Positions 1-6,683 of a stretch of DNA of 6,683 nt are shown here, in pieces. Under the pieces are notes generated by a model. It had not been told where the DNA came from. It saw only the letters and a list, made by a program, of their open reading frames with translations, and made no database searches. Origin of the DNA: an uncultured Ruminococcus sp. (GTDB taxonomy: Bacteria > Bacillota > Clostridia > Oscillospirales > Acutalibacteraceae); assembly GCA_902773165.1 (NCBI GenBank), contig CACYDO010000306.1, positions 1-6,683 of the forward strand, written 5' to 3'. The number at the start of each line of letters is the position of its first letter. Positions within the stretch are counted from its first letter, which is position 1. Both the position numbers and the translations under genes were made by a program.

Positions 1-87
1 CAGCCGGAGAATATAGAATACAAATTCAAGCTTTACGAAGCTTATTGTGAATTAAAAGAAATCTGGAGTGGATCATCTCAAAACTAA
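1..87 (+). CDS. C-terminal end of an unidentified protein (5' truncated)
   Basis: An open frame enters from the left edge in phase 1 and ends at TAA (85-87). It leaves 28 residues that begin QPENIEYKFKLYEA and finish with WSGSSQN. The peptide is polar and charged, with no recognisable domain, cysteine motif or membrane segment, so I cannot name the gene. It counts as a real gene end because the frame is open to the edge and a strong intrinsic terminator with the same orientation follows 69 bases after the stop. Its base composition (29 G+C of 87) is clearly lower than that of the addBA block. The gene is probably a separate transcription unit unrelated to addBA. The reading frame itself could still be wrong, because only 28 codons are visible. 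Confidence 0.55.
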   Translation, partial: QPENIEYKFKLYEAYCELKEIWSGSSQN

Positions 88-156
88 GAAAATCCAAAGC
101 AAACACCATATATAGAAAGCCTATTATTGAAAACCCTCCTACAAACAGGGTAGTTT

Positions 157-221
157 CCAAAGGAGGGGCGAGCATACTGTAGCTTACGCCCTTTGATCGC
201 CCCTCCTTTGGCGGCTTTTTT
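157..221 (+). terminator. Strong intrinsic terminator after the upstream gene
   Basis: The arms CCAAAGGAGGGGCGA (157-171) and TCGCCCCTCCTTTGG (197-211) are perfect 15-bp reverse complements around a 25-base loop. They are followed by CGGC and a run of six T (216-221). This is the classic rho-independent terminator layout for transcription coming from the left, so it probably ends the transcript of the gene stopping at 87. The opposite strand has no T run after the stem, so it should act mainly in the plus direction. The loop is longer than usual. It contains a partial copy of the right arm, GCCCTTTG (188-195), which could give a shorter alternative pairing with the left arm. Confidence 0.85.
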
Positions 222-252
222 GGTTCATTTTTTTGGCGGCAAAAAATGAACT
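222..252. repeat. Second hairpin with A/T stem, directly after the terminator
   Basis: GTTCATTTTTT (223-233) and AAAAAATGAAC (241-251) are perfect 11-bp reverse complements around a 7-base loop, TGGCGGC. A G-T wobble pair (222/252) can extend the stem. The loop plus flanking T repeats the 9-mer TTTGGCGGC (232-240), which also spans the end of the terminator stem (207-215), so the two hairpins share a direct repeat. It could be a back-up terminator, a transcript-end stabiliser or part of a dispersed repeat. The T run lies inside the left arm and not after the stem, so it is not a standard terminator. Confidence 0.6.
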
Positions 253-416
253 CGCCAGCCCGGCGACAGAGGGCAGAAGCAGAAGATATTCTGTTTTTAA
301 GCTGAACAGCTTATAACTAACAGAAACAACAAAAATCTGAGATTAATTAAAGCTTATAGTAAATGCCCTTATTATTTTCACTTGCCATATATGAACTGGT
401 TACGGAACTTTTCGGT
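253..416. other. Intergenic stretch with only weak structure
   Basis: I see no gene here. A small G+C-rich hairpin, TCGCC/GGCGA (252-256 and 262-266), touches the base of the preceding hairpin. A composite hairpin lies at 291-323: CTGTT/AACAG (291-295 and 319-323) outside, and TAAGCT/AGCTTA (298-303 and 308-313) inside, with no T tail. The rest (324-416) is A+T-rich. It contains TATAGT (355-360) and TTGCCA (382-387), which resemble promoter boxes but have no partner at proper spacing. The octamer AGCTTATA occurs twice (308-315 and 351-358). Confidence 0.4.
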
Positions 417-483
417 TGATTCCGGCTGCCGTCTCAGTCGGCTCCTGCCGACCGGAGACCCGCCCAACACACCTCCGGAATCA
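417..483. repeat. Nested inverted repeat, possible structured RNA or repeat element
   Basis: The outer arms TGATTCCGG (417-425) and CCGGAATCA (475-483) are perfect 9-bp reverse complements. Inside them, GTCTC (431-435) pairs with GAGAC (455-459). Inside that, GTCGG (437-441) pairs with CCGAC (448-452) around a six-base loop. This gives three stacked helices separated by small internal loops, plus an unpaired C/A-rich strand (460-474). The element is much richer in G+C than the bases around it. I do not recognise a known riboswitch, T-box or named RNA family. It lies 69 bases upstream of addB and could be a leader RNA, a repeat element or a protein-binding site. The pairing is visible, but the function is unknown. 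Confidence 0.5.
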
Positions 484-500
484 CTCTCTATGAGACATTT

Positions 501-529
501 TTGTCGTTTGTTTAATATATATATTTAAT
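501..529 (+). promoter_or_regulatory. Candidate sigma-A-type promoter for addBA
   Basis: TTGTCG (501-506, 4 of 6 to TTGACA) and TTTAAT (524-529, 5 of 6 to TATAAT) are separated by exactly 17 bases in the most A+T-rich part of the intergenic region. An overlapping choice for the -10 box is TATATT (520-525), with a poor -35. Either would start the transcript at about 532-537 and leave a leader of only 15-20 bases, which just reaches the ribosome binding site. If this promoter is the main one, the inverted repeat at 417-483 is not part of the addBA message. The 12-base palindrome AATATATATATT (514-525) falls in the spacer and -10 area. Confidence 0.3.
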
Positions 530-535
530 ACTTCC

Positions 536-543
536 AGAAAGGA
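536..543 (+). promoter_or_regulatory. Ribosome binding site of addB
   Basis: AGAAAGGA has a good Shine-Dalgarno core, AAAGGA (538-543), eight bases before ATG 552. It fixes the start of addB at 552. No other start codon in that frame is near it. Confidence 0.8.
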
Positions 544-551
544 TCTTTCTC

Positions 552-3500
552 ATGCTTCATTTCATTGAAGGCAGAAGCGGCTGCGGAAAAACCGCTTACC
601 TCTACCGTATGCTTGCCGAAAAAGCTAAACGCGGCGAGAAAAAACTCATCTTCCTCACCCCCGAGCAGCGTTCCTTCGAGTGCGAGAAGGAGCTGCTGCA
701 TATCCTGGGCGCACCGCTTGCAGGCAGCGTTAAGGTCATGTCGTTCCGAAGGCTTTACGATCTCGTCATGACCGAAACAGGCGGCGTTCGCGGAACTCCC
801 ATCGACGACGGCGCTCAGAAAATAATCATGGCTTATACGCTCGAAGACTGCGCCGATCAGCTTGATCTCTACGCAAATCAGGCGAAAAAGCCTGCGTTTA
901 TCGAGGTCGCTTTAAACGCGATACGCGAGTTCAAGCAGTGCGGAATCGAGCCGGAGGCAGTTCGCGCTGCCGCCGCAGGCGTCCGCGATGATTTTCAGAA
1001 AAAGCTCACCGAGCTTGCTCTCATCTACGAGCTGTACAACGCAAACGTTTCTCTCAGCGGCGTTGACCCGTGCGACAACGATATGCGCATGGAGATCCGC
1101 GCAGCAGAAACGGACTTTTTCCGCGGATACACGATCGCCGCCGACGATTTCAGCGGCTTTACCGCGCAGCAGCATAAGATCATCAGGCTGATGATGGCTC
1201 AGGCTGATGAATTTTACATATCTCTCTGCCTGGACCCGTACAAGGAAGACGATCTGTTCTTCACCGTTATGCGGACGAAAAAGCGCATTATGAAAGCAGC
1301 CGCAAAGCTGGGTCTGAAGATCGCTTCTCCCGAAAGGCTTACGGAAAATTTCCGCACAAAAAGCCGCACGCTTTCCTGTGTTGAGGAAAATATCCTGCGC
1401 CGCCGCGACGCTGAGATCAGCGAGATACCGAAGGACGAGCTTGCGCATGATCTGACCGTCGTTCAGGCTGCCGACGTTTACGAAGAGTGCGCCTATATCG
1501 CCGCAAAGATCAGCGATATGGCTCTGTCGGGCGAATGCCGCTGGCGCGATATCGCCGTTGTTTTCAGAAACAGTGAACGCTATGCAGGCGTTCTTGACGC
1601 GGCTCTGGATAAAAGCGGCGTTCCGTATTTCATGTCGAAGCCGCAGCCCGTGGAGGGCAAGCCGCTTATGCGCCTGGCGACGGCGGCTCTCGAATTCGCC
1701 GTTTCTCCGTCCGATCAGCGAAAAATCTTTGCGGCTCTCAAAAGCGATCTCCTCGGAATATCGGGGATCCGCGCCGCGCAGCTTGAAAATTACGCCTACG
1801 TCTGGGGGCTAAAAGGCAGGGCGTTCCGCGAGCCGTTTACAGCGAACCCGAACGGCTTTACCGACAGATTTACAGAAAATGATGCGCGCGCTCTTGCGCA
1901 GATCAATGAAACGCGCCTTGCCGTAATGACGCCGCTTCTGAATCTCTGCGCGGCTCTTGAAAGCGACGACGGCAGGCTGACCGCAAAGCAGATCGGAACG
2001 GCGCTTTACAGCTATATGCTTGAATGCGGCGTTCCGGAGCTTCTCAGAAAACGAGCCGCCGACAGCGGCGACCGCATTTTTTCCGGGGCATTTGGCAGCG
2101 ATATTTCCGATAATGAAAATACAGCCGATATCACCCCGTCTGCATTTGACAGCAGTCTGAGCGGCGAGGAGCTTCGCTTGTGGGACGTATTCATCGGTGT
2201 TCTCGGTAAAATGAACGCGGCTCTTTCCGACAGACGAATAACTCTGCGCCGCTTCTGCGAGCTTTTCAGGCTCGTTATCAAGGACGAAGATATCTCCGAT
2301 ATTCCTCAGACGCTCGACCGCGTTCTCGTCGGAAAGGCTGACAGCATGCGTTTTTCAAAGCCGTACTGCGTGTTCGTTACGGGCGCGGCTGACGGCGAAT
2401 TTCCGCATATGCCCGTGTCTGACGGAGTTTTCAGCGACGCTGAGAGAAAGAGCCTTATCGCCTCGGGAATGGAGCTTTACGACGCCGTAAGCGAGCTGTA
2501 TATGCAGGAGAAATTCTTCGTCTATAACGCAGTTTCCGCGCCGTGCAGCCGCCTTTTCGTTTCGTATCCCAAAGGCGACCTGACGGGCGGCGCGTGCAGT
2601 CCTTCGGTGATGATCGAGGATATTTTCCGCATTTTCCCAAAGCTTCCGCTTACCTTCGCCTCTTCGCTGTCCGATATCGAGCGAGTATCGAGCGAAAGAA
2701 CTGCGCTGGAGCTTTACGCGAGAAGACGGATAACAGGCAGCCCGATCTCCGCGGCGCTGAGCGATATTCTTTCGCAAAGCACCGGTTACGCCGACAAAAT
2801 AAAGGATCTCGGCGCTCCGATAAAAAATATCGACATGCGCATAAAGAACAAATCTGTCTGCGAGATGATTTTCGGTCGCGACAAGCGCCTTTCTGCTTCG
2901 CAGATAGAGAAATTCTACCAATGCAGATTCATGTATTTCTGCAATTACGGAATACGTCTGCACGACCGCAAAAAGGCTGAGCTTGACAATCTCGTTTACG
3001 GAACGCTTCTGCACTATACGCTTGAAAACGTGATAAGAGCGTACATCGACCGCGATTACGCGCCGTTTTCCGACAAGGAGCTTGAAGAGCTTCTCGACGA
3101 AATAATCACGAAATACATAAAGGAAAATCTCGGCGGCGAGGGCGGCAAAACGGAGCGCTTCATGCACCTTTACAAGCGTTCCCGTGCGAGAATGCGCCGC
3201 GTCATCGACCACATGATGGAGGAGCTTGCGCAGTCGCATTTCAAGCCTGTTGACGCAGAGCTGGATATCGGCAGAGAGGGCGGCTTGCCCGAATACACCG
3301 TTGAGGCGAAAAACGGAAGCAAGGTTGCAATAAACGGTCAGATCGACCGCGTTGACATCATGGACGAATTCGTAAGAGTTATCGACTACAAAACGAGCGG
3401 CAAGGAGCTTGACCTTGCCGAAGCAATGAACGGGATAAATATGCAGATGCTAATCTACCTGGCGGCGCTTTCAAAAGACGGTCACACGCGCTACCACAAG

Positions 3501-3995
3501 GTCTTAACGCCTGCGGCGGTGCTCTACATGCGCTCCGACATCGGCAGCGTTCGTGTAGACGACGTAACAGGCAGCGAAGACGAGCTGAGATCGGAGGTCA
3601 GCAAAAAGCTCGACGACCAGCTTAAAATGAAGGGGATAATTTTAGACGAAGAGCGCGTTGCCGACGGCATGGGGCGCGACAAAAAGAAGCTCCGCTACGT
3701 TTCGGCAACGTCCGTGACCCCGAAGCAGCTTGAAATGATCCTCGACGCCGTGGAGGACAACATTCGCCGCATGAGCGCCGAGCTTGACGGCGGAGTTATC
3801 CCTGCTGTTCCTACCTCCAGCCGCGCAAGAAGCGGAAAGCACGCCTGCAAATACTGCGAGTTCAAATCAGTCTGCCGCCGCGAGGGAACAGACACAGAGA
3901 ACGTGATCTTTAAGCAGGAATCTAAGAAGACGCTGGAGAAGCTTGAACGCGATCACCACAAAATAACCTCAGAAAGGAGCACAGAAAATGCCTGA
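552..3995 (+). CDS. addB: AddB, ATP-dependent helicase/deoxyribonuclease subunit B
   Basis: AddB is the second subunit of the AddAB helicase-nuclease, which resects broken DNA ends and prepares 3' tails for RecA. At 1147 residues it is of normal family length. The N-terminus has a Walker A motif, GRSGCGKT (7-14), then the family blocks PEQRSFECEKELL (37-49), VMSFRRL (62-68) and DDFSGFT (198-204). FVTGAADGEFP (608-618) is typical of the helicase-like second half. The C-terminal RecB-type nuclease shows GTLLH (H821), QIDRVD (D932), VIDYK (D945, K947) and QMLIY (Q965, Y969). Four cysteines, C791 in FYQCRF and C1099, C1102, C1108 in HACKYCEFKSVC, match the known AddB iron-sulfur cluster pattern. 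In studied homologues the helicase-like half of AddB does not drive unwinding but reads Chi; that role is inferred here. A Ser/Asp-rich stretch near 508-536 looks like a flexible loop. The last 35 or so residues after the cluster are highly charged. All catalytic and cluster residues are present. Confidence 0.97.
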   Translation: MLHFIEGRSGCGKTAYLYRMLAEKAKRGEKKLIFLTPEQRSFECEKELLHILGAPLAGSVKVMSFRRLYDLVMTETGGVRGTPIDDGAQKIIMAYTLEDCADQLDLYANQAKKPAFIEVALNAIREFKQCGIEPEAVRAAAAGVRDDFQKKLTELALIYELYNANVSLSGVDPCDNDMRMEIRAAETDFFRGYTIAADDFSGFTAQQHKIIRLMMAQADEFYISLCLDPYKEDDLFFTVMRTKKRIMKAAAKLGLKIASPERLTENFRTKSRTLSCVEENILRRRDAEISEIPKDELAHDLTVVQAADVYEECAYIAAKISDMALSGECRWRDIAVVFRNSERYAGVLDAALDKSGVPYFMSKPQPVEGKPLMRLATAALEFAVSPSDQRKIFAALKSDLLGISGIRAAQLENYAYVWGLKGRAFREPFTANPNGFTDRFTENDARALAQINETRLAVMTPLLNLCAALESDDGRLTAKQIGTALYSYMLECGVPELLRKRAADSGDRIFSGAFGSDISDNENTADITPSAFDSSLSGEELRLWDVFIGVLGKMNAALSDRRITLRRFCELFRLVIKDEDISDIPQTLDRVLVGKADSMRFSKPYCVFVTGAADGEFPHMPVSDGVFSDAERKSLIASGMELYDAVSELYMQEKFFVYNAVSAPCSRLFVSYPKGDLTGGACSPSVMIEDIFRIFPKLPLTFASSLSDIERVSSERTALELYARRRITGSPISAALSDILSQSTGYADKIKDLGAPIKNIDMRIKNKSVCEMIFGRDKRLSASQIEKFYQCRFMYFCNYGIRLHDRKKAELDNLVYGTLLHYTLENVIRAYIDRDYAPFSDKELEELLDEIITKYIKENLGGEGGKTERFMHLYKRSRARMRRVIDHMMEELAQSHFKPVDAELDIGREGGLPEYTVEAKNGSKVAINGQIDRVDIMDEFVRVIDYKTSGKELDLAEAMNGINMQMLIYLAALSKDGHTRYHKVLTPAAVLYMRSDIGSVRVDDVTGSEDELRSEVSKKLDDQLKMKGIILDEERVADGMGRDKKKLRYVSATSVTPKQLEMILDAVEDNIRRMSAELDGGVIPAVPTSSRARSGKHACKYCEFKSVCRREGTDTENVIFKQESKKTLEKLERDHHKITSERSTENA
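3971..3979 (+). promoter_or_regulatory. Ribosome binding site of addA, inside addB
   Basis: AGAAAGGAG lies eight bases before ATG 3988, within the last codons of addB. It selects 3988 as the addA start and supports translation of addA by ribosomes finishing addB. Confidence 0.85.
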
Positions 3996-6683
3996 CGTAA
4001 ACTGGACCCCGGCGCAGCAGTGCGCCATCTCCTCCCGCGGCGGCCCTCTGCTCGTTTCCGCTGCCGCCGGTTCGGGAAAAACCGCCGTTTTAGTTCAAAG
4101 AATTATCAATATAATCACCGACCCCGATAACCCCTGCGACGTAGACAGATTCCTCGTCGTTACTTTTACGACCGCCGCCGCAGACGAGATGAAGCAGCGC
4201 ATAAACGCACGTATCGCCCAGCTTCTCAAACAAGACCCGTTCAACGAAAATCTTCTCCGTCAGCAGCTTCTCCTCGGCAAAGCTCAGATCAGTACGATAG
4301 ACAGCTTCTGCCACGCGCTTTCTAAGGAGTATTTTCCGCTGCTCGATATCCCTGCCGATTTCCGTATCGCCGACGAGGAGGAGCTTACAGTCCTCAGAAA
4401 CGCCGCCATGGATACCGTCTTCGAGTTTATGTACGACAGCGGCGACGAGGGCTTTCTCCGCCTTTCCGATACGTTCTCCGACGCCCACAGCGACGCGCCG
4501 CTGCAAAAGATCGTGTTCGCCCTTTACGAGTTTCTCCGCTCGCAGCCGTTTCCGAAGCGCTGGCTGAATAATATGATGAAAATGTACGAGAACGTCGGCG
4601 AACCCGGTCAGACTATCTGGGGCAGACAGCTGCGCAAATACGCGCAAATGAATCTCGAATTCCTCTTTTCCTGCTGCACCAGGGCTATGGAGGAGGCTGC
4701 TAAAGAACCAAAGGTCACAAATGCATATATGCCTGCGCTGGAGGAATATCAGTCTATCCTGAAAGAAGCCGATTCCCTTCTGAAAAAAGGCGTGTGGGAC
4801 GATATCTGCACGTATCTCAATAATGCCCCTAATCCGAAATTCGGTCAGGTGCGCAAGGCGACAGACGAGGAAAAAGCCGCCGCCGAAACGGTCAAGGCGT
4901 ACAGAGAGCTTATAAAAAAGGGTATTCCTAAGCTTGCAAAGCTTTTCTCAAAAAACAGCGATTCGTTTACCCACGAGATCGCCGGAATGAAGCCGATGGC
5001 AAACGCCCTCTTCTCCCTCGTTCTCAGCTATGAACAGGAGTACCGAAACCTGAAAACAGACCGCTCAGTCGCCGATTACGCCGATCTCGAACACTGGGCA
5101 TTGCAGCTGCTTGTCCGCGATAACAACGGCAAAACGGAGTATACCGAAACAGCTTCGCAGATCGCCTCGCGCTTCGATTACGTCATGGTTGACGAGTATC
5201 AGGACGCAAATCTTATTCAGGATACGATATTCAACGCCGTAAGCGGCAATGATAAACGCCTTTTCGTCGTCGGCGACGTCAAGCAGAGTATCTACCGCTT
5301 CCGTCAGGCTATGCCCGAGATATTTATCTCCAGGCGCGACGGCAGCATGCCCTATTCCCCCGAAAAGGACGAATACCCTTCACGCGTCAACCTCGACGCA
5401 AATTTCCGCAGCCGCGCTGACGTTACCGACTGCATTAATTTCGTTTTCTCCTCTCTGATGTCAAAGGAGGCAGGCGAGATCGACTATACCGACGAAGAAG
5501 CGCTCAAGCCGCGCGCCGCTTACCCCGATATCCCTTCGGACAACGGAAAACCGCGCTGCGCCGCTGCGTTTAGCCTGCTCGAAACGGGCGACGTTTCCGA
5601 TGAGGAAAAAATCTCCGCAGAAGCGCGCCATATCGGCGAAATGATCTATAAAATGATGAGCTGCGAATACGTCACAGAGGGCGGCTCTCTCAGGCGGCCG
5701 ACCTACGGCGATTTCTGCGTGCTTATGCGCAGTATCAAGGACTCCGCGCCGATATATATCCGCGAATTCATGAAGCTCGGTATCCCCACGGAGTGCGAAA
5801 AGGGAGAAACGTTTTTTTCTCAGCCGGAAATAAGGCTGATGATATCTCTGCTTCGGGCAATAGACAACCCTGCGCGCGATATCCCGATGGCAGCCGCGCT
5901 GATAAGCCCGATATTCGGCTACACGCCCGAGGAGATCGCCGTTATACGCGCAAAAGACCCTTACAGAAGCTTGTTTGAGGTGATCCTCGACATGGCGTCA
6001 GCCGGAGATTCAAAAGCAGGCTCTTGCTGTTCTCTTATGGAAAAGCTGCGCTGTCTTTCGGGCAGCCTTTCCGCCGACGACCTTATCACGCGTATTTACG
6101 ACGAAACGCTTCTGCCCGAGATCGTTCTTTCGGGCAGCGACGGCGAATACCGGCAAAAAAATCTTCGTCTGCTTGTGCAGTATGCGCGCAAATACGAAGG
6201 CTCGGGCTTCCGCGGTCTTTCTGGCTTTGTTTCGTTCCTCGACAAGCTTGCCGAAAACGAGCGCGACCTTGCCGCCGCCGACCGCCGCGAAAAGAACTCA
6301 GAAAACGCCGTCCATATCATGACGATACATAAGTCGAAGGGTCTGGAGTACCCCATCTGCATTATTTCCGCGCTCGGCAAGGAGTTCAACTCAGGCGACA
6401 TGAAGGAAAAGATCCTCCTCGACCCGAATCTCGGTATCGGCATGGATATTCTCTCCCCCGACGGCTCCTACAGATATAAAGGTCTTACGCGAACTGCCGT
6501 TGAGAATGCTAAAAAAACGATGATGGTTTCCGAGGAGCTGCGCATGCTCTACGTCGCAATGACGAGAGCGAAGGAAAAGCTCGTGCTCGTTGCGGCTGTT
6601 AAAAATGCCGAAAAGAAGCTGTCCTCCGCGGCAAAAAGGCTCGTTTACAACGACGGGAAAATATCTCCGTTTACCGTTCTTTC
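3988..6683 (+). CDS. addA: AddA, ATP-dependent helicase/nuclease subunit A (3' truncated by the window)
   Basis: AddA is the motor subunit of AddAB, a superfamily 1A (UvrD-like) 3'-5' DNA helicase with its own C-terminal nuclease. The frame starts at ATG 3988, overlaps the end of addB by 8 bases and stays open for 898 codons to the right edge. Family members usually have about 1150-1250 residues, so the C-terminal nuclease lies outside the window. Visible helicase motifs in order are: Q-motif region NWTPAQQ (5-11); Walker A AAAGSGKT (25-32); motif Ia VVTFTTAAADEM (57-68); ISTIDSFC (101-108); Walker B DEYQD (402-406); motif III VVGDVKQSIYRFR (427-439); motif IV LDANFRSR (469-476); motif V HIMTIHKSKGLEYP (776-789); and motif VI LRMLYVAMTRAKEKL (851-865). 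YGDFCVLMRS (573-582) and DNPARDIPMAAALISPIFGY are AddA-specific blocks that separate it from UvrD, PcrA or RecB. Motif Ia has Thr62 where many AddA proteins have Asn, a mild variant. No frameshift or stop was seen. AddB immediately upstream confirms the identity. Confidence 0.96.
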   Translation, partial: MPDVNWTPAQQCAISSRGGPLLVSAAAGSGKTAVLVQRIINIITDPDNPCDVDRFLVVTFTTAAADEMKQRINARIAQLLKQDPFNENLLRQQLLLGKAQISTIDSFCHALSKEYFPLLDIPADFRIADEEELTVLRNAAMDTVFEFMYDSGDEGFLRLSDTFSDAHSDAPLQKIVFALYEFLRSQPFPKRWLNNMMKMYENVGEPGQTIWGRQLRKYAQMNLEFLFSCCTRAMEEAAKEPKVTNAYMPALEEYQSILKEADSLLKKGVWDDICTYLNNAPNPKFGQVRKATDEEKAAAETVKAYRELIKKGIPKLAKLFSKNSDSFTHEIAGMKPMANALFSLVLSYEQEYRNLKTDRSVADYADLEHWALQLLVRDNNGKTEYTETASQIASRFDYVMVDEYQDANLIQDTIFNAVSGNDKRLFVVGDVKQSIYRFRQAMPEIFISRRDGSMPYSPEKDEYPSRVNLDANFRSRADVTDCINFVFSSLMSKEAGEIDYTDEEALKPRAAYPDIPSDNGKPRCAAAFSLLETGDVSDEEKISAEARHIGEMIYKMMSCEYVTEGGSLRRPTYGDFCVLMRSIKDSAPIYIREFMKLGIPTECEKGETFFSQPEIRLMISLLRAIDNPARDIPMAAALISPIFGYTPEEIAVIRAKDPYRSLFEVILDMASAGDSKAGSCCSLMEKLRCLSGSLSADDLITRIYDETLLPEIVLSGSDGEYRQKNLRLLVQYARKYEGSGFRGLSGFVSFLDKLAENERDLAAADRREKNSENAVHIMTIHKSKGLEYPICIISALGKEFNSGDMKEKILLDPNLGIGMDILSPDGSYRYKGLTRTAVENAKKTMMVSEELRMLYVAMTRAKEKLVLVAAVKNAEKKLSSAAKRLVYNDGKISPFTVL

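Noticed and set aside
197..211. CCTCCTTT in the terminator arm resembling the 16S rRNA 3' anti-Shine-Dalgarno end
   Set aside because: The flanking bases do not match the 16S rRNA 3' end, and the segment is fully explained as one arm of the terminator stem.
382..410. TTGCCA (382-387) as a -35 box upstream of the inverted repeat
   Set aside because: No acceptable -10 box lies 16-18 bases downstream (the bases read GGAACTTT), so a promoter cannot be supported.
574..580. GAAGCGG, identical to the Staphylococcus-type Chi sequence and containing the B. subtilis Chi AGCGG, inside addB
   Set aside because: It encodes part of the Walker A region and AGCGG-type words are frequent in this composition. 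The Chi sequence of this organism is unknown, so it is treated as coincidence.
912..1448. Minus-strand open frame of 178 codons opposite addB
   Set aside because: It is a shadow of the addB frame with no recognisable domain.
2355..3239. Long minus-strand open frame (294 codons) opposite addB
   Set aside because: It lies wholly inside addB, which has intact family motifs throughout. The translation shows no recognisable domain, and long antisense frames are common opposite genes with G+C-biased third positions.
3988..3995. Overlap of addB and addA as a possible frameshift or fusion
   Set aside because: Each gene has its own normal end or start and addA has a good ribosome binding site. Short overlaps of this kind are usual within operons.
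4090..4647. Minus-strand open frame of 185 codons opposite addA
   Set aside because: It is a shadow of addA. The plus frame here carries motif Ia and other helicase blocks without interruption.

Overview
The window holds the start of a bacterial recombination and repair operon, addB followed by addA. The pair encodes the AddAB helicase-nuclease, which is the functional counterpart of RecBCD in Firmicutes and some other bacteria. addB is complete (552-3995). addA begins inside the end of addB (3988) and runs off the right edge after 898 codons, so its C-terminal nuclease domain is not visible. The addB-then-addA order, the AddB protein style and the AGAAAGG-type ribosome binding sites suggest a member of the Clostridia. 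A moderately G+C-rich gut Ruminococcaceae/Oscillospiraceae-type organism is my best guess. This is inference from gene content and sequence style, not from a marker gene.

Layout. Positions 1-87 carry the last 28 codons of an unidentified, A+T-rich gene. Positions 88-551 are intergenic. A strong intrinsic terminator (157-221) is followed immediately by a second, A/T-stemmed hairpin (222-252) and a weaker hairpin near 291-323. A larger nested inverted repeat follows (417-483), and then an A+T-rich stretch that probably contains the addB promoter. The addBA coding block fills 552-6683. The two genes overlap by 8 bases, which implies co-transcription and probably translational coupling.

How the genes work together. 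AddA provides the superfamily 1A helicase motor and, in its unseen C-terminus, one nuclease. AddB provides a helicase-like scaffold, which in the studied homologue recognises Chi, and a second nuclease stabilised by a four-cysteine iron-sulfur cluster. Together they resect double-strand DNA ends to give 3' single-stranded tails for RecA loading.

The coding part is ordinary core genome. I see no phage, CRISPR, toxin-antitoxin or other unusual system. The only part worth a second look is the structured intergenic region upstream of addB. It may contain non-coding or repeated elements, but I cannot test this from one copy.
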